Part shown: positions 21,422 to 31,385 of the stretch, in pieces
Numbering within the stretch: position 1 is the stretch's first letter
How the letters are laid out: each line of letters opens with the position of its first letter
Translations under genes and position numbers: made by a program
The notes under the pieces: model-generated
Seen by the model: only the letters and a program-made list of their open reading frames with translations
Told to the model about the DNA's origin: nothing
The model's database searches: none
From: Wallemia ichthyophaga EXF-994
Taxonomy: Eukaryota > Basidiomycota > Wallemiomycetes > Wallemiales > Wallemiaceae
DNA length: 64,000 nucleotides
Assembly (NCBI RefSeq): GCF_000400465.1
Contig: NW_008806275.1
Coordinates: 620,001 to 684,000 of the forward strand
Direction: 5' to 3'

Positions 21422-22572
21422 TTAATTATCTTTCAACAAAAGTCTCTTTGTGAAATTGTATGTCGCGAATGAGATGGCGTTCATCGGTATTACTTTGAGA
21501 TAGCCGATCGTCAACCCAACAAAGAATCCTCTGTATCCCGATTGCTTGTAAATAAGTGAGCAGGTTTCGTTAAAGTTTACGAATCGGTCTGGATGGAGCA
21601 ATCCACCAACCTGCATCCTACGTCTGATAACTTCGAATGGATAAGCAGCCGTCTGTCCAATAGCACCTGCCATACCACCGCAGAAGAGATCGCTAGCACC
21701 TTTGCTAGTAAAGAGGGTGCGTATATGCTGCGATTTAGATGCCTGCTCGAAAATCAAGAAGGATGTTCCAGCGTAAGGTATAATCCCGACCATCGTCATG
21801 CTAAATCCGCGATAAAACTTGAGAACAGATACTTTATTGAGCAACTTCCTGCTATACTTTGCAGTAGTTGCCGATTTCGGCGGCGGTGGTTGACCTTCGT
21901 GGTAGATATCGCGCATCACGTCACCTAATCGCACGCGACCCTTGTGACGAGTTTTAAAAGCGGTGCGTACACGGATAAGCTCGAGTGGGTAAGTGCAAAG
22001 AACTGAAATAAGGCCTGTCTGGGGAGTTGTAGAATGGAAGGAAAAGAAACCATCATTACGCACCTGCAGTTGATCCTGATAAAAAGCCAGAGAGAGGTGT
22101 TACTTGGCTTTCAGATGGAGCGTAGAACTAGGACATTAAGCTCGAGTATAGCTAATGACGTACAACTTACATGTCTAACTTGCTCGTATGCAGCCCATTT
22201 GATAGCGGCATATGGAAATATCCTCGCTAGCGTCGCACTGTGGCCTTGAAGCAACCCTCGTACGCCATTCTCGTTGTAAATCGGTCGCAGGGCCTTGAAT
22301 ACACCGGTCCACGAGCCTGGAAAGGATTTAGATGTGTTCAACAGGCCCAATTCAACGCACACACCTGCATACTTCTTGAACTCCGGGTTACTCGCCTGGA
22401 ACAGAATCTTTACCCTATCGAATGGTGCAATCGATGTTTTGGCCTGTGATGGTTAGACTGTTTAAAGTGTATGATGAGCCCAACGCACGACGCAGCCAGC
22501 TGTACCGCCAGCCACCATTGAGCGCCACACATAATCAAAACTCCGCCTGTCTTTCGGATGCTGCTGTTGCAT
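21422..22572 (-). CDS. LEU5: Mitochondrial carrier, LEU5/SLC25A42-like (CoA transporter)
   Basis: Inner-membrane carrier of the group that includes yeast Leu5 and human SLC25A42/SLC25A16, needed for coenzyme A accumulation in mitochondria. Five exons: 22489-22572, 22365-22443, 22171-22316, 22064-22127 and 21422-22014 give 321 aa. The three tandem carrier repeats show their signatures: [20 protein letters not shown] and [10 protein letters not shown], followed by [17 protein letters not shown] and [20 protein letters not shown]. All four joins fall in conserved positions and keep phase, which supports the short exons (64-84 nt). Carrier fold is certain; CoA as substrate is inferred from similarity to this subgroup. 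Confidence 0.9.
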
Positions 22573-22632
22573 GGATGTAAATAAGAGAGGTGATATGAGA
22601 TACAAAAGCTGTAATATAAATTATATCGTCGT

Positions 22633-23022
22633 CTATTTGCTGGCTTGTTTTTCTAATAAGTCCTTCTGCTCGTATGTCAGCGGTGATGGTTATCGCACTA
22701 CCCACTCACAGCTTCGTTGATTTTACTGGCGAGGAACGGCTGTGAGATTGATTAGAGTTGGTCTCCCACGTAAGCTATATACACCCACTGATCCACCTCT
22801 ATCAGGATGGTTGGCAAGCATAATTGATCTGTGAGCGTGCTTGATTCTCTGCGTGTTTGCCAACTGCTCTCTCAAGCCTAGTACTTGTAACGCCTCCTTC
22901 TTGTCCATCTTGTTCTGGAATCCACCCACTGCCCATTTCGATGAGGCTGCTTTACCCCTCAATCTGCTCGCGATGAACATCCCGCCCGTCAATCCTAATG
23001 CGCATAATCCTATTGCTTCCAT
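22633..23022 (-). CDS. PAM18: PAM18/TIM14 J-protein of the mitochondrial import motor
   Basis: J-domain co-chaperone that stimulates mtHsp70 at the TIM23 channel. Exons 22789-23022, 22710-22739 and 22633-22665 (phase 0 joins) give 98 aa. One N-terminal membrane helix (AIGLCALGLTGGMFIASRL) precedes FQNKMDKKEALQVLGLRE, then HRSIMLANHPDRGGS with the HPD motif, and the two tiny exons encode PFLASKINEA and KDLLEKQASK, the invariant Pam18 C-terminus. The short length is normal for the family. The stop of the release-factor gene upstream lies 51 bp away in the same direction. Confidence 0.95.
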
Positions 23023-23073
23023 TGTGTGTGTTATGTATTTGTTTATTAATGCGTTGTCTGCGTTCTGCCCCCG

Positions 23074-23534
23074 TTACACCTCCTCGATGTCGTTGTGAGA
23101 GATGGATGCGTACTTTCTCTTGGTCTTTTTTGCAGCGTTTTTCTTTGTCTTTTGCAGCTTCTCTATTTTCTTTATAGTTTTCGACTCGCTTGGGTTGTAG
23201 ATACTGTTGTACTTGTCCTGTAGAAGCTTCCTGGCCTGGCTTCGATTGGAGGTAAGGCTGCGCGTGGCGTGGCACTCCACAGACAGCCCAGAAGGCGCAT
23301 GTTGTAGGAATACTTTATTCGACGTTTTATTCACCGCCTGTCCCCCTTTCCCTTGTCCTGCGTGGTGTAAGTCGTGTACAAATCACCATCTCTACGCCCA
23401 CCTTTCACGAACTTCTCAATAAGATCCATTTCATTTAGTTTTACGTGAATGCATCTGCTTTGTCCAATCGCTGCTCTCGCACTCGTCGCGATTGCCCTGG
23501 CCAGCAACATGAAATCACAACACAAGCCAGACAT
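23074..23534 (-). CDS. Mitochondrial GGQ peptide-release-factor-like protein (MTRFR/Rso55 type)
   Basis: Small class I release-factor homologue lacking the codon-recognition domain, as in human C12orf65/MTRFR; such proteins rescue stalled mitochondrial ribosomes by peptidyl-tRNA hydrolysis. Exons 23402-23534 and 23074-23357 (phase 1, 44-nt intron) give 138 aa. The join rebuilds KGQGKGGQAVNKTSNKVFL, with the catalytic GGQ, followed by TRSLTSNRSQARKLLQ and a strongly basic tail (KKNAAKKTKRKYAS) typical of ribosome-rescue members. The Ala/Arg-rich N-terminus (LLARAIATSARAA) looks like a mitochondrial presequence. Confidence 0.9.
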
Positions 23535-23594
23535 AATATGAAGATTAGATGATATAACAAAATTAATGAATGATTCAGTTACATATAATATAGC

Positions 23595-24747
23595 TTAGAA
23601 TACGCGAAACTCGCGCTTGCTCTTGTCATAGTACCCAGGCCTGTATAGAGTTGGTTTTTCAAGGAAACGCGCATATACCGGCTTAGGTTCTTCATCTGGA
23701 ATACCATGTTTGGCCCTGTAACGAGCCTCTTTCTCGTCCTCTTTCTCCGATCTAAGCCACAATTCGTGCCTAGTGCAAAGCTCATCGCCGTCGCCCTCAA
23801 CTTTAATCCCGAGGTATACGCTGAGTGTTCTATGATCCCCGCGTCCACACTGAGATGGTGTCCTCTTTGCATCCTTGAGTGGTGCCCTCTGTGCATTATT
23901 GACTGGTACCTTGTGTGCCTTTTTGGCTAATACCTTCTCCACCAGTGGGATACCGAATGGGACAGGCGCTGAGACACGCTCTCTAGAATCCATACTATTA
24001 CCTGTTGCTCTAGACTCCGCAGAACTGTATCCTGCCATGGAAAAACCACCTTTCACAGGTAAGGCGTGAGATGATTTCTTATTCTTGCGTAAACCCTTCT
24101 CTTCAAGCATTTCATCGCAAAGTCGAGCAGCTTCAGCACATATAGTAGCGTCACTTGGGTCAAGTGAGGCGAGAGATAAATTGTTGTTCTTGCATTTACG
24201 CTTCTGTTCAAGCAATTTATTGCAAATTTGGATAGCTTCAGAGCATACAGCAACGTCTCTAGCACTTTTGGCGCGCTTATACTCTTCTTCCCTTTCACGT
24301 TTGTTGCGTTTCTCCTCTTTTAGTCTTTCCCGCTTGGCGCGTTTATATTCCTGTTTTCTTTCATCTTTCATGTTCTCACCCACCTGGCGCCACCATTCTG
24401 CCTCTAACGCTATCATACTCGCGTGTGTTGTTGGCAATTCTTCTTGTGGGACCCTGAAACGGGGGTGCTGGATAACGTGGTCCTGTGTAAGCCATTCAGG
24501 TGTCGGTATGTATTTTGGGGTGTATAACTCTTCCTCGTATCTTTCTTCAGTAACGTAGTTTCTTACTGGCTCGTAGGACACTCTTAATGGCCAAGTGTCT
24601 TCCGTTGGTGGGGGTCTGAGTATGTCTGTGGCTGTAGTGTGGTAAGTAAATGCAAACATCTATCAAATTTCCAAGCTTACCGTGTTTCCTAAATGACTTC
24701 GTGAATTTCTTTGCGTAATCTTGTCCTTGTGAAAAAAATGATGGCAT
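23595..24747 (-). CDS. Unrecognised 367-aa charged protein
   Basis: Exons 24681-24747 (MPSFFSQGQDYAKKFTKSFRKH) and 23595-24631 join in phase 1 across a 49-nt intron. I do not recognise the family. The first 120 residues may be a folded part (RPPPTEDTWPLRVSYEPVRNYV, TPEWLTQDHVIQHPRFRVP). Residues about 110-160 form a Lys/Arg/Glu coiled coil. Two copies of a short repeat follow (CSEAIQICNKLLEQKRKCKNN and CAEAARLCDEMLEEKGLRKN). The C-terminus reads KPVYARFLEKPTLYRPGYYDKSKREFRVF. No signal peptide or membrane helix. The start codon faces the duplicated segment upstream of the SDR array. Confidence 0.7.
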
Positions 24748-24814
24748 TTGTTATGGGCGAGATTGGCAATGTAAGACAGTGGTTGCTGGTAGCAGACAGA
24801 AGTGACCAGCCAAG

Positions 24815-25264
24815 TTATACCCTCCAAAGCGCAGCTCAACAGGCGTGAAGGCTCAGGCACAAAATTCGATGCCAATGATGTCAAAGGATCTAAAAATCGG
24901 GCTTGGACGGCATTCAACACTGGAATATGTGGTTTAATTTCAGCACTTTTATGCGCGTGAGTGTGCACGCATTTTTACTTTGCTCAATTTACCCATTTGC
25001 TCCCAATGACACCTACTACGCTCGAAGGTGAAAGTTTGCATTTGAGGAGCTAACAGACAGCGCCGACAGACCTTGATTGGATTGTAACACTGTTTGGTAT
25101 TTCACTAGAATTTAATTTTCAAATATGTGTGGTGTTATCGAAGACACCATTGACGATCTTTTCCCAACTTCCCGTCACCTTCCGAATTAGGAAACTCACC
25201 AATTGACATGAAATTGGTGAAAAGCGAAGCGGTAAATTGAGATTGTTCGTGCCAATCAATGCTT
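24815..25264. repeat. Duplicated upstream segment, copy 1
   Basis: About 450 bp that recurs in the same orientation at 29575-30025. Both copies contain TCCAAAGCGCAGCTCAAC, GCATTTGAGGAGC, CAGACCTT.ATTGGA, CACTAGAATTTAA and CCCGTCACCTT, with substitutions and small indels between. Each lies upstream of a short-chain dehydrogenase gene (starts 25800 and 30348), so the copy probably came from duplication of gene plus promoter. Confidence 0.8.
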
Positions 25265-25434
25265 CTCCTGAGAGTTTTGAAATCGACGGTGGCGTTGGCT
25301 GGCGGTCTCACCGTCTGAGCAGTGTATAAATGCTAATTCTAGATTCGTTTCACCATGATCAATCCATTTTTCAATTTAAATGACAAATGTGGCTATTTGT
25401 AGCTTATTCGTCCTCCATCGTATCGCTTGACGAG

Positions 25435-25499
25435 TGATCAAGAGCGAACGAACGGTTCGGTTCGCTTCATATCGCTTCGGTGCCAGCTCTTGATGATCA
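25435..25499. repeat. Nested inverted repeat upstream of SDR1
   Basis: TGATCAAGAGC at 25435 is mirrored by GCTCTTGATgATCA ending at 25499, and inside it 25444-25465 reads GCGAACGAACGGTTCGGTTCGC, itself nearly palindromic. This could form a cruciform or be a dimeric transcription factor site about 300 bp before the SDR1 start. Confidence 0.55.
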
Positions 25500-25799
25500 G
25501 ATTTTACTTTCCTGATTTAATTGGAATGAGTGCGTTTTATCGATGCAGCTATACTTAAATTCAGGCGGTAGAGTGCACAGTTATTACTCAGTGAGCTAAG
25601 GATGCACGTGATGCACTCGGAGCTTTTCTGTGCGGCAGCAATTGCAAACAGCATAAGCAAGATAAGCAGCATAAAATGAAAAGTTCTTCTACACCTTATC
25701 TTTTCAAACAAATTGTGAAACAATCTTACTCTGTTGACAGGTGGAGGTACACCACGTAACACTCCCCTATTCCACGTGGAGTAATCCCTGTCCATCTCT

Positions 25800-26684
25800 A
25801 TGACAATGATCACCAAAGTTTTCTACATTACAGGCACTTCTTCTGGATTCGGCAGAGAACTAGTTTTGGATCTTGCCAGTCGCGGTCACAAAGTGATCGC
25901 TACTGCATTGTCCACCGACTGGATTGAGGATTTCGCCAAACTCGACAACGTTAAGACCCAGAAAGTTGATGTGACAGATTCGCCCACAATTCTCCAGCAG
26001 AAGGTAGAGGAAGCCATTACATTCTTCGGCAAAATAGACGTCCTCGTGAACAACGCTGGATTCTCTCAAACTGGCTGCCTTGAAGAACTCAGCGATGGCG
26101 AGCTGAGAAAGTCGTTCGACACCAATTTCTTCGGCCCTGTCAACTTAACCAAGGCCATACTCCCACACTTCAGATCCACCGAGACGGAGAGCCTGATCTG
26201 CACTGTCACCTCGATGTGCGGTATAGTCTCATTCCCCATGGCTGGTGCGTACGCAAGTACGAAATTCGCTCTCGAGGGCTACTTTGAGGGACTGAGTAGC
26301 GAAATGAAGATGGTACAGGCACCCGTCAGAGTCCTGTGTATCGCTCCGGGCGGGTTCAAGACTGAATTGATCGATAACACCAAAAAGCCACAAAATATCC
26401 TTGATGTTTACAGCCCAGCGAGAGTTTACATGGATAGTCTACTTAAGAATATGCATGCTACCGGAGGTATTCCTAAGATCGGAGCCAAGCTGATGATAGA
26501 TGCAATGCTGCAGGAGGGTTCTGCAGAGGGTAAAGAGATACCTCTGCGCGTGCCGATTGGATCAGATGGTGTCGACATTCCCCTGGATAAGTTCAAGAGT
26601 CAGGCGGAAGCTTATGAGTCTTGGAGGTCATTTGCCGCTGAGGCAGACTCTGCGATGGATGGATGTAATACGAATTGTAATTAA
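25800..26684 (+). CDS. Short-chain dehydrogenase/reductase, array copy 1
   Basis: Classical NAD(P)-dependent SDR of 294 aa, single exon. The cofactor motif TGTSSGFG is at residues 11-18, NNAG at 84-87, and the catalytic Ser138, Tyr151 and Lys155 (YASTK) are present with normal spacing. Of two in-frame ATGs (25800, 25806) the first is used; sister genes begin MSAKVF/MSTKVF, so either could be right. The substrate cannot be read. It is the first of three intact tandem copies (also 27417 and 30348) plus a truncated one at 28916, and differs by a C-terminal extension ending in MDGCNTNCN. Confidence 0.93.
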   Translation: MTMITKVFYITGTSSGFGRELVLDLASRGHKVIATALSTDWIEDFAKLDNVKTQKVDVTDSPTILQQKVEEAITFFGKIDVLVNNAGFSQTGCLEELSDGELRKSFDTNFFGPVNLTKAILPHFRSTETESLICTVTSMCGIVSFPMAGAYASTKFALEGYFEGLSSEMKMVQAPVRVLCIAPGGFKTELIDNTKKPQNILDVYSPARVYMDSLLKNMHATGGIPKIGAKLMIDAMLQEGSAEGKEIPLRVPIGSDGVDIPLDKFKSQAEAYESWRSFAAEADSAMDGCNTNCN

Positions 26685-27416
26685 GTCTTTAGATGTTAAT
26701 CTTATTTTTCGTTAATGCAACAGCTGCTGGTGCTATTCCCAATCCGATTGCAAGGCATTCGATCTGTCCGTTGTACCCCGTTAGCTTTCAGGGTGCTACA
26801 ATAAAATCATTAATCCTTAGAGTAGGTATAGTATCTACAATTTAGTCACCTCTAATTTTTCACTCCATCAGATGCCATCTGCCCTCTTTCGTGTCATGTG
26901 CACAGTAACCATAATAAATCAAATCAGCGGCTGATATTTAATAGAATTTGCATGATATTGCCTCGGTCGAAATTCACCACTGTTTGATGCATATATTAGC
27001 ATCGCCCTCATTATCCTCCTTGAGTTACGTAATCGCAGATCTCCCTTCTCAGGCAATTCAATTTGCTATACCCTGCTAAGAGCCGCTTTAACTACCTATT
27101 CGCTACATTAGTTCTCTGCGTGGTATGGGCGGTTGCATCGAACGCGAACTGGCGCCCGAGCATGCATGCAAGACAGATTGCACGAGCACCGAAATTAAAA
27201 GCTAAACAAGATGACAAAAACACATACGAATTCAATACCATCGTAAATTGCATTGTTGTCTACTCCGAAACTTTACTGTCTTAATTTTGATCGTGTCGGT
27301 GTTTGTGATCTTATGCATTCAGTGCAAAATTGCACATAATGTTACCCTCGTGATACACATGTAATCGTAATATCATATCCCGGTTTTTTCCTCTTCTTCT
27401 ACCATCAGCACAACAC
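26685..27416. other. Spacer between SDR copies 1 and 2
   Basis: About 730 bp, AT-rich. An open stretch at 27063-27284 has a hydrophobic, signal-like start but no ATG and no family similarity. I see no gene; the 3' part would be the promoter of SDR copy 2. Confidence 0.5.
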
Positions 27417-28268
27417 ATGTCAGCAAAAGTATTTTATATCACAGGTACTTCTTCTGGATTCGGCAGAGAATTAGCTCTGGATCTCGCCAGTCGTGGGCAC
27501 AATGTCATTGCCACTGCACTATCAATCGACTGGATCGAGGATCTCGCCAAGGTCGATAATGTCAAGACCCAGCAAGTTGATGTGACAGATTCGCCAACAA
27601 TTCTCCAGCAGAAGGTAGAGGAAGCTATCAAATTCTTTGGCAAGATAGACGTTCTTTTCAACAATGCAGGTCTCATTCAAAACGGTTGTCTCGAAGAGCT
27701 CGATGATGCGGAGATCAGAAACTTGTTCGATGTTAACGTGTTCGGCAACATTAATCTGACGAGAGCCATACTGCCATATTTCAGATCCACCGAGACAGAA
27801 AGTATGATTTGCACCGTGACCTCGATGGGTGGCACTGTGTCAATTGGAGGGTGTTCCGCCTACTGTGCGAGCAAATTTGCACTCGAGGGTTTCTTCGAGG
27901 GATTGAGTGGTGAATTGAATTCATCACAGCTGCCTATCAAAGTCTTGTGCATTTCTCCAGGCGGTTTTAGAACTAACTTATATAGCAACGCGAAGAGCCC
28001 TAAGAACACTATTGATGCATACAAGCCGGCTACAGAAATCATGAATGATCTTTGCAAGCAATTTAGTACAGCTGGCGGTATGCCTAAAGTTGGTGCTAAG
28101 TTGATGGCGGACGCAATGCTGAAAGAGGGCTCTGCTGAGGGTAGAGAGATACCTCTGCGCCTGCCAATTGGCTCGGACTCTGTCAAATTCACACTCGACA
28201 AGTTCAAGAGAGAGTCTGAAATGTACGAGGCATGGAGATCATTTGCGGCGGAGGCCGACACTAAGTAA
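27417..28268 (+). CDS. Short-chain dehydrogenase/reductase, array copy 2
   Basis: Intact classical SDR, 283 aa, single exon. TGTSSGFG at residues 9-16, NNAG at 82-85, catalytic Ser136, Tyr149 and Lys153 (YCASK). It follows copies 1 and 4 along the whole length and shares the conserved tail GAKLMADAMLKEGSAEGREIPLRLPIGSD. Differences concentrate in the substrate-side loops (LIQNG after NNAG; SIGGCSAYC before the catalytic Tyr), so a shifted substrate range is plausible. Confidence 0.93.
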   Translation: MSAKVFYITGTSSGFGRELALDLASRGHNVIATALSIDWIEDLAKVDNVKTQQVDVTDSPTILQQKVEEAIKFFGKIDVLFNNAGLIQNGCLEELDDAEIRNLFDVNVFGNINLTRAILPYFRSTETESMICTVTSMGGTVSIGGCSAYCASKFALEGFFEGLSGELNSSQLPIKVLCISPGGFRTNLYSNAKSPKNTIDAYKPATEIMNDLCKQFSTAGGMPKVGAKLMADAMLKEGSAEGREIPLRLPIGSDSVKFTLDKFKRESEMYEAWRSFAAEADTK

Positions 28269-28915
28269 AGGGTGGAACAGGTTGAGCTTGTACATAATGA
28301 GCTAAATGTATGAAGATTTTAATGATTATAAAAGTAATTGGTTGTATGTTAGAGCTGACTGAGCGTGTGTGGCCTGTAATAACGAAACAGTACCGCAAAT
28401 GCACAAGTAAATTATGTTATATCTGCACATCTTCCACGCAATTCCGAGCTTATTTCTGAGCCGCACCTTATTCAAAGTCCACAAATTATAGATAAGGCAA
28501 TTTTTTGGCCCGTCTTTGATCAAAGATGGAATTTTGCGTAGCATGGAATGTTACAGACATACCGGCGGGGTTTTGGAAGAAATTAAACCTCGTTCAACTC
28601 ATATTTCACAACTCCTACGCAATATACGTGGGTGCAGTGAACTCGAAATGACATATTGGCATTTATGCAAGGAACTTTATACCTGAGGTACTTATTCACA
28701 GGCGAAATTAAAATAAGTAAAGTTGAATAACATTACAATAACATCAACATCGTTAATTGCAGTGAATTCATTTAGCTCCTGTCTTATTATTTAGGCTAGG
28801 GTCGAAATAATTCTGCTTGTACCTAAGTCTAACCTTATGAATTGATATTTGGTTACAATATCATCTCTGAGATTTCTCGTTAATATCATCGGTATCACAA
28901 ATTTCCAAAAAAAAA
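28269..28915. other. Spacer between SDR copy 2 and the truncated copy
   Basis: About 650 bp with no gene seen; AT-rich and without long open frames of coding character. Confidence 0.45.
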
Positions 28916-29167
28916 GTCTGTTTGATTACAGGCACTTCTTCTGGATTCGGCAGAGAACTAGTTTTGGATCTCGCAAGCCGCGGTCAAAAAGTGATCGCTA
29001 CTGCATTGTCCACCGACTTGATTGAGAATTTCACCAAACTCGATAATGCCAAGACCCAGAAAGTTGATGAGATAGACTCGCCAGCCAATCTCCAGCAGAA
29101 GGTAGAGGAAGCCATTACATTCTTCGACATTGACGTCCCCATGAACAACGCTGGATTCTCTCAAACT
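28916..29167 (+). pseudogene. Truncated SDR copy 3
   Basis: Close to SDR copy 1 from the cofactor motif (TGTSSGFGRELVLDLASRG) to NNAGFSQT, then similarity stops abruptly at about 29167. The start codon is lost (TTTGATTACAGG where copy 1 has TTCTACATTACAGG), one codon is deleted in the FFGKIDV motif, and everything from the catalytic Ser/Tyr/Lys onward is missing. The frame runs on into unrelated sequence to 29411. It cannot make an active enzyme. Confidence 0.88.
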
Positions 29168-29574
29168 ACATCTTGCATCGCGTTCTTCACATATCGAATT
29201 CACTGCTTCGTTAGTTGTCTCACCTTTAGCGACGTTTCCTTCCACGATCAGGCAATCGATACGCATTTCTTAAGACATTGGCTTCAGTCCTTTATATATG
29301 CCAAAGCGTGTTTCTGGCAGCTCCAAAGGCTGTCTAAAAAAGTTTTCTGTTCAGAGCGCCTGAAGACGACTGAGGCTGTAAGTGCGGCGAGTAGGGACAG
29401 CAACAGATACTAGCCTACTAAAAATTATAATTTAATGCCCTATTGAGTTTTCCGGTAAAAGCTTCTCCGCGTAATCTGAGTGAAGTCATTTGCATTTTGG
29501 TCATCGGAAAGCGATGCATGAGAGAGGGATGTATTGTTAGCTGTTGTAGTAACCGGAAAACATTTCCCGTCAGC

Positions 29575-30025
29575 TTATACTTTCCAAAGCGCAGCTCAAC
29601 AAGCATGAAGGCTCAGGTGCGAAGAGGCAGATGTCGATGCAAATGATGTCAAGGGGTCTAAAATTCGGGCTTGAACGACATTCAAAGCTGGAAAATGTGC
29701 ATTGATTTTGGCAGTATTATGCGCGTGGGTGTTAATGCATGTTCAAATTTTACGTATGTGCTCCCGGTACTACCTGCTAAGCTCGAGGTGAAATTTTGCA
29801 TTTGAGGAGCCCAAAGGCAGCGCCAACAGACCTTAATTGGAATTTAAGCGGAGCATGTCATTCCACTAGAATTTAAACTTTAAATTATGTGCGGTGTTTC
29901 CGATCAAACTAACGACAATCTCCTCCATTTCCCGTCACCTTTCGCATCAGGAAGTTGAACAAACAACTTGTCTTTTGATGCAACGCGAAGCGGTAGATTG
30001 AGAATATATATGCCAATCAATGCTT
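29575..30025. repeat. Duplicated upstream segment, copy 2
   Basis: Direct-orientation counterpart of 24815-25264, about 4.76 kb away and upstream of SDR copy 4. The copies share many 12-20 bp blocks but have diverged clearly, so the duplication is not recent. Confidence 0.8.
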
Positions 30026-30347
30026 TAGATATGTGGACTTGGCAGAGTGAAGTTTGCATCAGTATTCGCTTCTTTATAATCAGATTTGCGGTGAATGGGG
30101 ATGAGTAAGTTGTGTGGATATCCACGCTCGGATATGAAAATTGATATTGGAATTTGTTTCAGCTGGCGAGAGTTGGTATCGCGAAGGATAATTGGACGTT
30201 TCACCAATATACATGTTGATAGAATTAGAAGCTTACATGCAAACGCGGTACTACTTTGACAATTTGTAACACAGATCCACACGTGTCTTTCTATGCAAGT
30301 GAAAGTGAAGTCCGTGGCTCACTTAATATCCGTCATCATCGCTGCAA

Positions 30348-31199
30348 ATGTCGACAAAAGTATTTTATATCACAGGCACCTCTTCTGGATTCGGGAGAGA
30401 CTTGGTATTGGATTTGAATCAACGTGGCCACAAAGTCATCGCCACCGCGAGATCTCTTCACAAGATTGAAGATCTCGCCAAACTTGACAACGTCAAGATA
30501 CAGCAGCTCGACGTTACAGATAAGCCAGCAATTCTCCAGCAGAAGATCGACGAAGCCATCACATTCTTTGGCAAGATCGACGCACTCGTCAACAACGCCG
30601 GCTATTCACAGACCGGTTGCTTCGAAGAGCTCACTGATGCTGAGATCAGGAAGGTGTACGACACCAACGTCTTCGGAACTGTCAACTTGACTAAGGCCAT
30701 ACTACCACACTTCAGGTCCACGGAGACGGAGAGCACGATCTGCACCATCACCTCGCTGGGCGGAACTGTGTCATTTCCTGTGTGCTCCGCGTACACATCC
30801 AGCAAATTCGCTCTTGAAGGCTTTTTTGAGGCGTTGGATGGCGAGTTGAAAATGTCACAGCAGCCAGTCAAGGTCCTTATAGTGGCCCCGGGGGCATTCA
30901 GGACTGAATTCATGGGCAACATCCAGAAGTCTAAGGAAGACATCGACGCGTACAAGCCCGTGAAGGATTACATTGATACGTCGTTCAAGCAGTTTTCAGT
31001 CACCGGGGGTGTCCCTAAGATCGGCGCCAAGTTGATGGCGGATGCGATGCTGAAGGAAGGCTCTGCGGAGGGCAAGGAGATTCCGCTGCGCCTGCCCATC
31101 GGCTCGGACGCGGCCAAGTACATGCTCGACAAGTTCAAGAGGGAGTCTGAGGTGTGCGAGGCGTGGAAGCCATACGCGGCAGAGGCGGACGCGCAGTGA
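30348..31199 (+). CDS. Short-chain dehydrogenase/reductase, array copy 4
   Basis: Intact classical SDR, 283 aa, single exon, starting MSTKVFYITG. TGTSSGFG at residues 9-16, NNAG at 82-85, Ser136, Tyr149 and Lys153 (YTSSK). It diverges from copies 1 and 2 at ARSLHKI in the region after the second strand, which contributes to cofactor choice; the Arg in ATARS could favour NADPH over NADH, though this is inference. Codon use is more GC-rich at third positions than in the other copies, hinting at higher expression or different age. Confidence 0.93.
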   Translation: MSTKVFYITGTSSGFGRDLVLDLNQRGHKVIATARSLHKIEDLAKLDNVKIQQLDVTDKPAILQQKIDEAITFFGKIDALVNNAGYSQTGCFEELTDAEIRKVYDTNVFGTVNLTKAILPHFRSTETESTICTITSLGGTVSFPVCSAYTSSKFALEGFFEALDGELKMSQQPVKVLIVAPGAFRTEFMGNIQKSKEDIDAYKPVKDYIDTSFKQFSVTGGVPKIGAKLMADAMLKEGSAEGKEIPLRLPIGSDAAKYMLDKFKRESEVCEAWKPYAAEADAQ

Positions 31200-31298
31200 G
31201 ACGTGTACACTTATGATTTATATGCACAAAAATTAAAGAAAAACGACTTTCACGCGCCCCGAATGCAAAAACATTTCTAGGAGGAAGATAAAAGATTT

Positions 31299-31385
31299 GA
31301 CAGGAGAGGGATTCGAACCCTCGCTCTTTCGAACACGGATGCTGTCGCCTTAACCGTGCGCCTTAGACCACTCGGCCATCCTGCC
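31299..31385 (-). tRNA. tRNA-Leu(AAG) with a short intron
   Basis: Reads GGCAGGATGGCCGAGTGG from 31385 down. The acceptor stem is GGCAGGA/TCCTGTC (one G-U), the D arm GCCGAGTGGTCTAAGGC and the T arm GAGGGTTCGAATCCCTC. The anticodon stem is CACGG/CCGTG with loop TTAAGG..T, giving anticodon AAG one base before an insertion of about 8 nt (CGACAGCA) at the canonical 37/38 intron site. A long variable arm marks the Leu/Ser class. TTTT follows about 6 nt downstream as a Pol III terminator. Confidence 0.92.

Noticed and set aside
27063-27284. Open frame with a signal-peptide-like start between SDR copies 1 and 2
   Set aside because: Starts at TTG, has no ATG, no TATA box and no recognisable domain.
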